From: Sorghum bicolor
Lineage: Eukaryota > Streptophyta > Magnoliopsida > Poales > Poaceae
Assembly: GCF_000003195.3 (NCBI RefSeq)
Contig: NC_012875.2
Location: forward strand, 19,833,445 to 19,897,444
Direction of reading: 5' to 3'
DNA: 64,000 nucleotides
Shown: piece by piece, positions 1 through 12,069 of the stretch
Layout: each line of letters starts with the position of its first letter
Numbering within the stretch: position 1 is the stretch's first letter
Notes under the pieces: generated by a model
Seen by the model: only the letters and a program-made list of their open reading frames with translations
Databases searched by the model: none
Told to the model about the DNA's origin: nothing
Program-made: the position numbers and the translations under genes

Positions 1-3000
1 ATGCACCATAGTCTAAAAAACTATTTTTGACACACCTGTTTGTACTCCTAGATGAAGAGGCTCAAGTGGAAGCTCGGTTTGGTGTGTTTGGAGATAGTGC
101 TAATCTTGATGCAAGATAGATGCACGGTTTGCATGAAACATACGATATGCTCAGAAATCAATTAGGACGCACCTGATATAACTCCTTGATGATGTGTATC
201 ATATGTAATCTTGCTTCGGTTTGTTTAGAGAGAGTGTTAGTTTTGGTAGAAGATATATGCACGGTTTACGCCAAATACACCATAGGCTAAGAAACCATTT
301 TAGACGCACCCGATGGTACTCATAGTTGAAGAGGCTCAAGTGGAGGCTCGATTTGGTCTGTTCGGATATAGTGTTAATCTTGATGTAACATAGTTGCATA
401 GTTTGCATGGAAGGTTCCATATGTTAAGAAATCAATTTGGACGCACCCAATGGAACTCCTAGATGACGTGTGTCATATGGAATCTCGCTTCGGTCTGTTT
501 GGAGACAATGTTAGTTTCGGTGCAAGACAGGTGCATAGTTTGTGCCTAATGCACCATAGTCTAAGAAACCATTTTTGACACACCTGTTTGTACTCCTAGA
601 TGAAGAGGCTCAAGTGGAAGCTCGGTTTGGTCTGTTTGGAGATAGTGCTAATCTTGATGCAAGATAGATGCACGGTTTGCATGAAACATACGATATGCTC
701 AGAAATCAATTAGGACGCACCTGATATATCTCCTTGATGATGTGTATCATATGTAATCTTGCTTCGGTTTGTTTAGAGAGAGTGTTAGTTTTGGTAGAAG
801 ATATATGCACGGTTTACGCAAAATGCACCATAGGCTAAGAAACAATTTTAGACGCACCCGATGGTACTCATAGTTGAAGAGGCTCAAGTGGAGGGTCGAT
901 TTGGTCTGTTCGGATATAGTGCTAATCTTGATGCAAGATAGTTGCACAGTTTGCATGCAACCTACCATATGTTAAGAAATCAATTTGGACGCACCCAATG
1001 GAACTCCTAGATGATGTGTGTCATATGGAATCTTGCTTCGGTCTGTTTGGAGACAATGTTAGTTTCGGTGCAAGATAGGTGCATAGTTTGTGCCTAATGC
1101 ACCATAGTCTAAGAAACCATTTTTGACACACCTGTTTGTACTCCTAGATGAAGAGGCTCAAGTGGAAGCTCGGTTTTGTCTGTTTGGAGATAGTGCTAAT
1201 CTTGAAGCAAGATAGATGCACGGTTTGCATGGAACATACGATATGCTCAGAAATCAATTAGGACGCACCTGATATAACTCCTTGATGATGTGTATCATAT
1301 ATAATCTTGCTTCGGTTTGTTTAGAGAGAGTGTTAGTTTTGGTAGAAGATATATGCACGGTTTACGCCAAATGCACCATAGGCTAAGAAACCATTTTAGA
1401 CGCACCCGATGGTACTCATAGTTGAAGAGGCTCAAGTGGAGGCTCGATTTGGTCTATTCGGATATAGTGCTAATCTTGATGCAAGATAGTTGCACAGTTT
1501 GCATGCAACGTACCATATGTTAAGAAATCAATTTGGATGCACCCAATGGAACTCCTAGATGACGTGTGTCATATGGAATCTCGCTTCGGTCTATTTGGAG
1601 ACAATGTTAGTTTCGGTGCAAGATAGGTGCATAGTTTGTGCCTAATGCACCATAGTCTAAGAAACCATTTTTGACACACCTGTTTATACTCCTAGATGAA
1701 GAGGCTCAAGTGGAAGCTCGGTTTGGTCTGTTTGGAGATAATGCTAATCTTGATGCAAGTTAGATGCACGGTTTGCATGGAACATACGATATGCTCAGAA
1801 ATCAATTAGGATGCACCTGATATAACTCCTTGATGATGTGTATCATATGTAATCTTGCTTCAGTTTGTTTAGAGAGAGTGTTAGTTTTGGTAGAAGATAT
1901 ATGCACGGTTTACGCCAAATGCACCATAGGCTAAGAAACAATTTTAGACGCACCCGATGCTACTCATAGTTGAAGAGGCTCAAGTGGAGGCTCAATTTGG
2001 TCTGTTCGGATATAGTGCAAATCTTGATGCAAGATAGTTGCACAGTTTGCATGCAACGTACCATATGTTAAGAAATCAATTTGGACGCACCCAATGGAAC
2101 TCCGAGATGACGTGTGTCATATGGAATCTCGCTTCGGTCTGTTTGGAGACAATGTTAGTTTCGGTGCAAGATAGTTGCATAGTTTGTGCTTAATGCACCA
2201 TAGTCTAAGAAACCATTTTTGACACACCTGTTTGTACACCTAGATGAAGAGGCTCAAGTGGAAGCTCGGTTTGGTCTGTTTGGAGATAGTGCTAATCTTG
2301 ATGCAATATAGATGCACGGTTTGCATGGAACATACGATATGCTCAGAAATCAATTAGGAGGCACCTGATATAACTCCTTGATGATGTGTATCATATGTAA
2401 TCTTGCTTCGGTTTGTTTAGTGAGAGTGTTAGTTTTGGTAGAAGATATATGCACGATTTACGCCAAATGCACCATAGGCTAAGAAACCATTTTAGACGCA
2501 CCCGATGCTACTCATAGTTGAAGAGGCTCGAGTGGAGGCTCGATTTTGTCTGTTAAGATATAGTGCTAATCTTGATGCAAGATAGTTGCACAGTTTGCAT
2601 GCAACGTACCATATGTTAAGAAATCAATTTGGACGCACCCAATGGAACTCCTAGATGATATGTGTCATATGGAATCTTGCTTCGGTCTGTTTCGAGACAA
2701 TGTTAGTTTCAGTGCAAGATAGGTGCATAGTTTGTGCCTAATGCACCATAGTCTAAGAAACCATTTTTGACACACCTGTTTGTACACCTAGATGAAGAGG
2801 CTCAAGTGAAAGCTCGGTTTGGTCTGTTTTGAGATAATGCTAATCTTGATGCAAGACAGATGCACAGTTTGCATGGAACATACGATATGCTCAGAAATCA
2901 ATTAGGACGCACCTGATATAACTCCTTGATGATGTGTATCATATGTAATCTTGCTTCGGTTTGTTTAGAGAGAGTGTTAGTTTTGGTAGAAGATATATGC

Positions 3001-3835
3001 ACGGTTTACGCCAAATGCACCATAGGCTAAGAAACCATTTTAGACGCACCCGATGGTACTCATAGTTGAAGAGGCTCAAGTGGAGGCTCGATTTGGTCTG
3101 TTCGGATATAGTGCTAATCTTGATGCAAGATAGTTGCACAGTTTGCATGCAACGTACCATATGTTAAGAAATTAATTTGGACGCACCCAATGGAACTCCT
3201 AGTTGACGTGTGTCATATGGAATCTCGTTCGGTCTGTTTGGAGACAATGTTAGTTTCGGTGCAAGATAGGTGCATAGTTTGTGCCTAATGCACCATAATC
3301 TAAGAAACCATTTTTGACACACCTGTTTGTACTCCTAGATGAAGAGGCTCAAGTGGAAGCTCGGTTTGATCTGTTTGGAGATAGTGCTAATCTTGATGCA
3401 AGATAGATGCACAGTTTGCATGGAACATACGATATGCTCAGAAATCAATTAGGAGGCACCTAATATAACTCCTTGATGATGTGTATCATATGTAATCTTG
3501 CTTCGGTTTGTTTAGAGAGAGTGTTAGTTTTGGTAGAAGATATATGCACAGTTTACGCCAAATGCACCATAGGCTAAGAAACCATTTTAGACGCACCCGA
3601 TGCTAGTCATAGTTGAAGAGGCTCGAGTGGAGGCTCGATTTGGTCTGTTAAGATATAGTGCTAATCTTGATGCAAGATAGTTGCACAGTTTGCATGCAAC
3701 GTACCATATGTTAAGAAATCAATTTAGACGCACCCAATGGAACTCCTAGATGACGTGTGTCATATGGAATCTCGCTTCGGTCTGTTTGGAGACAATGTTT
3801 GTTTTGGTGCAAGATAGGTGCATAGTTTGTGCCTA
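1..3835 (+). repeat. Centromeric 137-bp satellite, 4-monomer higher-order repeat
   Basis: Tandem satellite with two alternating monomer types. One type carries GCTAATCTTGATG and GAAGAGGCTCAAGTGGA; the other carries GTTAGTTTCGGTG and GTGTGTCATATGGAATC. The landmark ATGCACCATAGTCTAA begins at 1, 549, 1097, 1645, 2193, 2741, 3288 and 3836, which is a period of 548 bp (once 547), or 4 x 137. Seven HOR copies are therefore present and differ by scattered substitutions. Monomer length and dimeric make-up fit the CEN38/pSau3A10-type centromere satellite of Sorghum and sugarcane; that name is from memory and was not searched. The many 68-74 residue open frames in the satellite recur with the repeat period and are not genes. 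Confidence 0.93.
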
Positions 3836-6800
3836 ATGAACCATAGTTTAAGAAACCATTTTTGACGCACCTGTTTGTACTCCTATATGAAGAGGCTCAA
3901 GTGGAAGCTTGGTTCGGTCTGTTTGGAGATAGTGCTAATCTTGATGCAAGATAGGTGCACGGTTTGCTTGGAACATACCATATGCTTGGAAATCAATTTA
4001 GACGCACCCGATGGAACTCCTTGATGACGAGTGTCATATGGAATCACGCTTCGGTCCATTTGGAGATATTGTTTGTTTCAATGCAAGATAGGTGCACAGT
4101 TTGCACCTAATGCACCATAGTCAAAGAAACCATTTTGGACGCACTTGTTGGTACTCCTAGGTGAAGGGGCTCAAGTGGATGCTCGGTTCGATCTGTCTGG
4201 AGATAGTGTTAATCTTAATGCAAGATAGGTGCACGGTTTGCATGGAACATACCAAATGCTTGGAAATCAATTTGGACGCACATGATGGAACTCCTAGATG
4301 ACGTGTGTCATATGAAATATTGCTTCGGTCTGTTTGGAGACAGTGTTAGTTTCGGTGCAAGATAGGTGCAAGGTTTGCACATAATGCAACATAGGCTAAT
4401 AAACCATTTTGGACGCACCCGATGGTACTCCTAGGTAAAAGGCTCAAGTGAAAGCTCGGTTTAGTCTATTTGGAGATAGTGCTAATCTTGATTCAAGATA
4501 GATGCACAGTCTGCATGGAAAGTACCATATGCTTAGAAATTAATTTGGACACACCGATAGAACTCCTTGATGATGTGTGTCACATGGAATCTCGCTTTGG
4601 TGTGCTTAGAGACAGTATTAGTTTCGGTGCAAGAAATGTGCACGGTTTGCGCCTAATGCACCAAAGTCTAAGAAACCATTTTGGAAGCACCTGTTGGTAC
4701 TCCTAGGTGAAGAGGCTCAAATGAGGCAGGGTTCGATCTCTTTAGAGATAGTGCTAATCTTGATGCAAGATAAGTGCACGATTTGCATGGAACATAACAT
4801 ATGCTCAGAAATCAATTTGGACGCACCAGATGGAACTCCTAGATGACATGTGTCATATGGAATCCCACTTCGGTCCGTTTGGAGAGAGTGTTAGTTTTGG
4901 TGCAAGATAGGTGCATGTTTTCACCTAATGCACCATAGGATAAGGTGCTCAAGTGAAAGCTCGGTTTGGTTTTTTTGGAGATAGTGCTAATCTTGATGCA
5001 AGATAGATGCACGGTTTGCATGGAACATACGATATGCTCAGAAATCAATTAGGACACACCTGATATAACTCCTTGATGATGTGTCATATGGAATCTTGCT
5101 TCAGTTCGTTTAGAGACAGTGATAGTTTTGGTAGAAGATATGTGCACGGTTTACGCCTAATGCACCATAGGCTAAGAAACCATTTTTAACGCACCCGGTG
5201 GTACTCATAGTTGAAGAGGCTCAAGTGGAGGCTCGATTTGGTTTGTTCGGATATAGTGTTAATCTTGATGTAAGATAGTTGCACAATTTGCATGGAACGT
5301 TCCATATGTTAAGAAATCAATTTGGACGCACTCAATGGAACACCTAGATTACGTGTGTCATATGGAATCTCGCTTCGGTCTGTTTGGCGACAATGTTAGT
5401 TTCGGTGCAAGATAGGTGCATAGTTTGTGCCTAATGCACCATAGTCTAAGAAAAAATTTTGGAAACACATGTTTGTACTCCTAGATGAAGAGGCTCAAGT
5501 GGAAGCTCGGTTCAGTGTGTTTGGAGACAATGTTAGTTTCGGTGCAAGATAGGTGCATAGTTTGTGCCTGATGCACCATAGTCTAAGAAATAATTTTTGA
5601 CGCACCTGTTTGTACTCCTAGATGAAGAGGCTCAAGTGGAAGCTCGGTTCGGTCTGTTTGGAGATAGTGCTAATCTTGATGCAAGATAGTTGCACGGTTT
5701 GCATGGAACATACCATATGCTTGGAAATCAATTTGGATCCACCCGATGGAACTCCTTGATGACGTGTGTCATATGGAATCTCGCTTTGGTACATTTGGAG
5801 ATATTGTTAGTTTCAGTGCAAGATAGGTGCACAGTTTGCACCTAATGCACCATAGTCTAAGAAACCATTTTGGATGCACTTGTTGGTACTCCTAGTGGAT
5901 GCTCGGTTCAGTCTGTTTGGAGATAGTGCTAATCTTAATGCAAGATAGGTACACAGTTTGCATGGAACATACCAAATGCTTGGAAATCAATCTGGACGCG
6001 CATGATGGACCTCCTAGATGACGTGTGTCATACGAAATCTTGCTTCAGTCTGTTTGGAGACAGTGTTAGTTTCGGTGCAAGATAGTGGCAAGGTTTGCAC
6101 ATAATGCAGCATAGGCTAAGAAACCATTTTGGACGCACCCGATGGTACTCCTAGTTAAAAGGCTCAAGTGAAAGCTCGGTTTGGTCTTTTTGGAGATAGT
6201 GCTAATCTTGATGCAAGATAGATGCACAGTCTGCATGGAACATACCATATGTTTGGAAATTAATATGGACACACCCGATAGAACTCCTTGGTGACGTGTG
6301 TCATATGGAATCTCGCTTTGGTGTGCTTAGAGACAGTATTAGTTTCGGTGCAAGAAATATGCACGGTTTGCGCCTAATGTATCAGAGTCTAAGAAACCAT
6401 TTTGGAAGCACCTGTTAGTACTCCTAGGTGAAGAGGCTCAAGTGGAGGCTCGGTTCGGTCTATTTAGAGATAGTGCTAATCTTGATGCAAGATAGGTGCA
6501 CGATTTGCAAGGAACATACCATATGCTCAAAACTCAATTTGCACGCACCAGATGGAACTCCTAGATGACATGTGTCATATAGAATCTCGCTTCGGTCTGT
6601 TTGGAGACAGTGTTAGTTTTGGTGCAAGATAGGTGCATAGTGTGTGCCTAATGCACCATAGTATAAGAAACTATTTTTGACGCGCCTGTTTGTACTCCTA
6701 GATGAAGAGGCTCAAGTGGAAGCTCGGTTCGGTCTGTTTGGAGATAGTGCTAGTCTTGATGCAAGATAGGTGGACAGTTTGCATGGGACATACCATATGC

Positions 6801-9150
6801 TTGGAAATCAATTTTGATGCACCCAATGGAACTCCTTGATGACGTGTGTCGTATGGAATCTTGCTTTGGTCTATTTAGAAATAGTGTTAGTTCTTGTGCA
6901 AGATATGTGCATGGTTTGCGCCTCATGCACCATAGTCTAAGAAACCAATTTGGAAGCACCTGTTGGTAATTCGGTGTAGAGGCTCAAGTGGAAGCTCATT
7001 TTGATCTGTTTGGAGATAGTGCTAATCTTGATGCAAGATAGGTGCATGATTTGCAAGGAACATACCATATGCTTAGAAATCAATTTAGACACACCCACCC
7101 AGATGACGTGTGTCATATGGAATCTTGCTTTGGTTCATTTGTAGACATTGTAAGTTTTAGTGCAAGATAGGTGCACAGTTTGCGCCTAATGAACTATAGT
7201 CTAAGAAACCATTTTGGACGCACTATTTGGTACTCTTGGTTGAAGAGGCTCAAGTGGAAGCTTGGTTCGGTCAGTTTGGAGATAGTGCTAATCCTTATTG
7301 AAGGTAGGTGCATGCTTTGCATGGAACATACCATATGCTTGGAAATCAATTTGGATGCACCCGATGGAACTCCTTGACGACATGTGTCATATGGAATCTT
7401 GTTTCGGTCCATTTGGAGACATTGTTAGTTTCGGTGCAAGATAGGTGCACAGTTTTCACCTAATGCACCATAGTCTAAGAAACCATTTTCGACGCACTTG
7501 TTGGTACTCCTAGGTGAAGGGGCTTAAGTGGATGCTCGGTTCGGTTTGTTTGGAGATAGTGCTAATCTTGATGAAAGATAGGTGCACGGTTTGCATGGAA
7601 CATACCAAATGCTTGGAAATCAATCTGGACGCACATGATGGATCTCCTAGATGACGTGTGTCATACAAAATCTAGCTTTGGTCTGTTTGGAGACAGTGTT
7701 AGTTTCGGAGCAAGGTAGGTGCAAGGTTTGCACATAATGCAGCATAGGCTAAGAAACCATTTTGGACACACCCGATGGTACTCCTAGGTAAAAGGCTCAA
7801 GTGAAAGCTCGGTTTGGTCTATTTAGAGATAGTGCTAATCTTGATGCAAGATAGATGCACAGTCTGCATGGAGCGTACCATTTGCTTAGAAATTGATTTG
7901 GACACACCCGATAGAACTCCTTGATGACGTGTGTTATATGGAATCTCGCTTTGGTGTGCTTAGAGATAGTATGAGTTTTGGTGCAAGATATGTGCACGGT
8001 TTGCGCCTTATGCACCAAAGTCTAAGAAACCATTTTGGAAGCACCTGTTGGTACTCCTAGGTGAAGAGGCTCAAGTGGAGGCTCGGTTCGGTCCGTTTAG
8101 AGATAGTGCTAGTCTTGATGGATGATAGGTGCACGATTTGCATGGAACATACCATATGCTTAGAAATCAATTTGGATGCACCCGAAGGAACTCCTTGATG
8201 ACGTGTGTCATTTGGAATCTCGCTTCGGTCCATTTGGAGACATTGTTAGTTTCAATGCAAGATAGGTGCACAGTTTGCACCTAATGCACCATAGTCTAAG
8301 AAACCATTTTGGACGCACTTGTTGGTACTCCTAGGTGAAGGGGCTCAAGTGGATGCTCGGTTCAGTCTGTTTGGACATAGTGCTAATCTTGATTTAAGAT
8401 AGATGCACGGTTTGCATGGAACATACGATATGCTTAGAAATCAATTAGGACACACCTGATATAACTCCTTGATGATTTGTATCATATGGAATCTTGCTTC
8501 GGTTGGTTTAGAGATAGTGTTAGTTTTGGTAGAAGATATGTGCACGGTTTACGCCTAATGCACCATAGGCTAAGAAACCATTTTAGACGCACCCGATGGT
8601 ACTCATAGTTGAAGAGGCTCAAGTGGAGGCTCGATTCGGTCTGTTCAGATATAGTGCTAATCTTGATGAAAGATAGTTGCACAGTTTGCATGCAACGTAC
8701 CATATGTTAGGAAATCAATTTGGACGCACCCAATGGAACTCCTAGATGACGTGTGTCATATGGAATCTCGCTTCGGTCTGTTTGGAGACAATGTTAGTTT
8801 TAGTGCAAGATAGGTGCACAGTTTGCGCCTAATGCACCATAGTCTATGAAACCATTTTGGACGCACTATTTGGTACTCCTAGGTGAAGAGGCTCAAGTGG
8901 AAGCTTGGTTCGGTCAGTTTGGAGATAGTGCTAATCCTTATGCAAGGTAGGTGCATGCTTTGCAAGGAACATACCATATGCTTGGAAATCAATTTAGATG
9001 CACCCGATAGAACTCCTTGACGACGTGGGTCATATGGAATCTAGTTTCGATCTATTTGGAGACATTGTTAGTTTCGGTGCAAGATAGGTGCACAGTTTGC
9101 ACCTAATGCACCATAGTCTAAGAAACCATTTTGGACGCGCTTGTTGGTAC
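3836..9150 (+). repeat. Centromeric 137-bp satellite, irregular long-period HOR
   Basis: The same alternating satellite continues in the same orientation, but the 548-bp period stops. A signature GCAAGGTTTGCACATAATG occurs at 4368, 6088 and 7721, and GGTGTGCTTAGAGA at 4599, 6320 and 7953. Spacings are therefore 1720-1721 and 1633 bp, or about 12-13 monomers. Irregularities include a monomer missing about 40 bp near 4940, a shortened one near 5890, and a hybrid near 5500-5530 where one monomer type passes into the other in register. The block stops at 9150 inside a monomer, where LTR D begins. Confidence 0.9.
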
Positions 9151-10015
9151 TGTTGATATTTGGGAACGCAATAAGGAATTGATCCGCAAGCGCATGGATA
9201 TCGGTGAGCACTTCACCCGGTAAATTATCCAGAGTATCGTATTTATTTTTTTACCACTAGGAGAAAGAGTGCATCTGACTAACCGGTCTATTACTACTAA
9301 CCTTTAGGCACAAAGAATGTCTTTCGATGTGAGTGATAAATAGAGAAGACTGCAACCGTAGTCTCCTTCTAACCTTGGTAAGGATGATCTACTGTTCTAA
9401 TGGGGAGGCTAACGGAATCTAGACACCACAAAGGATGTTCAACCCGCACCTATAAACCCTATCCTTCCTGCTAACGAGATGTGGTCTGCAAAGGTAATTC
9501 GGAATTGTCACGTTCCTCACTACTACCACGGTCCAGCTAGTCAGGGAATATCTATGAGTACCCCAGCCTAAACACCACGTTTACGCCAGCAATGATTACT
9601 CTAAACTCTACGCGAAGAGATTAAAGTAAACTCATAAACCATAAGAACAATAAAACAAGAACTTACTAGAATTTAGAAGTCGAATTACTGAAGAATCCTA
9701 GGAGCAAGCTTCGGGTTAGGAGAACTTGATCCCACAGGTACAAGCTTGGAGTAGACACCGACAGGCTGGGCTTCCTCCACTCTACACCTCCACTCTATCT
9801 CTCTCAATCTAGTAGAAACTAGAAGATCTATTTCTACCTTACATTGGTTGCTAAGCCTAAAAAGAAATATTAATTAGAGAAGAGGTTTTCCTTCGAGGGC
9901 ACCCCTCAGTCTCTATGATAATTTCTTCATGTCTTCTCCAGGGGCCAGGGGGGTCTCCTTATATAGTCCTCCCCTTCTATGCGTTTTTGGGTCGATAGGC
10001 GAGGTGGTACTAACA
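9151..10015 (-). mobile_element. Lone LTR (element D) at an array polarity switch
   Basis: Non-satellite sequence of about 865 bp with LTR-like ends: it starts TGTTGATATT and its other end reads TACTAACA, giving TGTTAGTACC and AATATCAACA on the - strand. A TATA-type box (CTATATAAGG on the - strand, near 9958-9968) lies about 50 bp inside the - strand 5' end, which sets the orientation. No coding region, primer-binding site or second LTR accompanies it, so it is a solo or truncated LTR. Flanking 5-mers GGTAC and GTCTC do not match, and the satellite changes orientation across it. The exact right edge is ambiguous by about 7 bp because ACTAACA also occurs in the flanking satellite (compare 11369-11375). 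Family not recognised. Confidence 0.7.
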
Positions 10016-11482
10016 GTCTCTAGTCAAACCGAAGCAAGATTCCATATGACACACATCATCAAGGAGTTATATCAGGTGCGTCCTAATTGATTTCTAACCC
10101 TATGGTACGTTCCATGCACACTGTGCATCTATCTTGCATCAAGATTAGCACTATCTCCAAACAGACCAAACTGAGCTTTCACTTGAGCCCCTTGACCTAA
10201 GAATACCATTGGGTGCGTCCAAAATGGTTTCTTATCCTATAGTGCATTAGGTGCAAACCGTGCACCTATCTAGCACCGAAACAAACACTGTCTCTAAACA
10301 GACCGAAGTGACATTCCATATGACACATGTCATCTAGGAGTTCCATCTGGTGCGTCCAATTTGATTTCTAAGCATATGGCATGCAAATCGTGCACCTATC
10401 TTGCATAAAGATTAGCACTATCTCTAAACAGATCGAACCGAGCCTCCACTTGAGCCTCTTCACCTAGGAGTACCAACAGGTGCTTCGAAAATGGTTTCTT
10501 AGACTTTGGTGCATTAGGCGCAAACCGTGCACATATCTTGCACTGAAACTAATACTGTCTCTATGCACACCAAAGCGAGATTCTTTATGACACATGTCAT
10601 CATGGAGTTCTATCGGGTGTGTCCAAATTAATTTCTAAGCATATGGTACGTTCCATGCAGACCGTGCATCTACCTTGCATCAAGATTAGCAATATCTCCA
10701 AACAGATCAAACCGAGCTTCCACTTGAGCCTCTTCACGGAAGTACCAACAGGTGCTTCCAAAATGGTTTCTTAGACTATGGTGCATTAGGCGCAAACCAT
10801 GCACATATCTTGCACCAAAACTAACACTGTTTCTAAACAGACCAAAGCTAGATTCCATATGACACACGTCATCAAGGAGTTCCATCGGGTGCATCCAAAT
10901 TGATTTCCAAGCATATGGTATGTTCTATGCAAACCGTGCACCTATCTTGCAATTAAGATTAGCATTATGTACAAACAGACCGAACTGTGCTTCCACTTGA
11001 GCCTCTTCATCAAGGAGTACAAACAGGTGCGTGAAAAATGGTTTCTTAGACTATGGTGCATTAGGCACAAACTATGCACCTATCTTGCACCGAAACTAAC
11101 ATTGTCTCCAAACAGACCGAAGCGAGATTCCATATGACACACGTCATCTAGGAATTCCATTGGGTGCATCCAAATTGATTTCTTAACATATGGTACGTTC
11201 CATGCAAACTGTGCAACTATCTTGCATCAAGATTAGCACTATATCTGAACAGACCAAATCGAGCCTCCACTTGAGCCTCTTCAACTACGAGTACCATCGG
11301 ATGCTTCTAAAATGGTTTCTTAGCCTATGGTGCATTAGGCGTAAACCGTGCACATATCTTCTACCAAAACTAACAGTCTCTAGTCAAACCGAAGCAAGAT
11401 TCCATATGACACACATCATCAAGGAGTTACATCAGGTGCGTCCTAATTGATTTCTAACCATATGGTACGTTTCATGCAGACT
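10016..11482 (-). repeat. Centromeric satellite, inverted orientation
   Basis: The same 137-bp alternating satellite read on the - strand (for example GACCGAAGCGAGATTCC and CATCAAGATTAGCAC on the + strand). It begins in the middle of a monomer and is interrupted at 11482 by element A. The variant TAACAGTCTCTAGTCAAACC appears at 10011 and again at 11371, 1360 bp apart, consistent with a 10-monomer HOR. After the element A insertion is subtracted, the array continues in register at 22021. Confidence 0.9.
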
Positions 11483-12069
11483 CAAGGGAGCAACATTAAA
11501 AGAAAAGATGATGGATCAAAATTCTTGGACAAAAGAGAAGCACACAATTAGGGGAGAGCAAGCTCATGAACATTGATTGTTTGCATTTGATATGTGGCAT
11601 ACTCATGTGCTTGCTTGCATTGCATAAGTTTTAAATTCAATATGCATGCTTGTGTGGTGTATGCTAGTTATAGAACTTGATTGATGATATGATAACTAGC
11701 ATGCATAGGTTGGTAGCTAGACTTGTGTTCTTCAAGTAAAGACTAGACCCTTGCTCTTAATGTTGATCTCACGGGTTTCTAGTGTTTTTGTTGTCTAGCT
11801 ACACATGGTGCTAAGGATAGTGTACAATTGAATGCTTCAAATGATATCGAATTTGGTATCGAGCTACAAAGGTTTATTCTATACACCTTAGCACTTAGTA
11901 GGGTTTTATGGTGCTTATCCAAATATTGACATAGAGCTTAAATGTTGGATAAGTAGCATAAAATCCAAAACAAGTTAGCAATTTACACTTGTGTGAAGTG
12001 CTAGCTTGAAAAAGTTTAACTTTTCCATATCTTTGTAGAGTTGTCATCAATTACCAAAAAGGGGGAGAT
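11483..12069 (+). repeat. Element A 5' extension: duplicate of its 3' internal end
   Basis: Nearly identical (a handful of differences by eye) to 19100-19687, the stretch just before the 3' LTR, and ends in the same polypurine tract. It directly abuts the AGACT target-site copy on its left, where a normal element would start with the LTR's TG. See findings for interpretation. Confidence 0.88.

Noticed and set aside
199..9020. Dozens of 60-90 residue open frames on both strands of the satellite (also at 31100-34920 and 57724-62753)
   Set aside because: They recur with the 137/274/548-bp repeat period, lack domains, and reflect satellite sequence. No start context or codon bias supports translation.
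1..9150. CENP-B-box-like sites in the satellite
   Set aside because: Short partial resemblances around TTCGG occur, but none matches the spaced consensus convincingly by eye.
9151..10015. Centromere-specific CRM retrotransposon LTR
   Set aside because: The size is similar, but the ends and sequence do not match what I remember of CRM LTRs; family left open.
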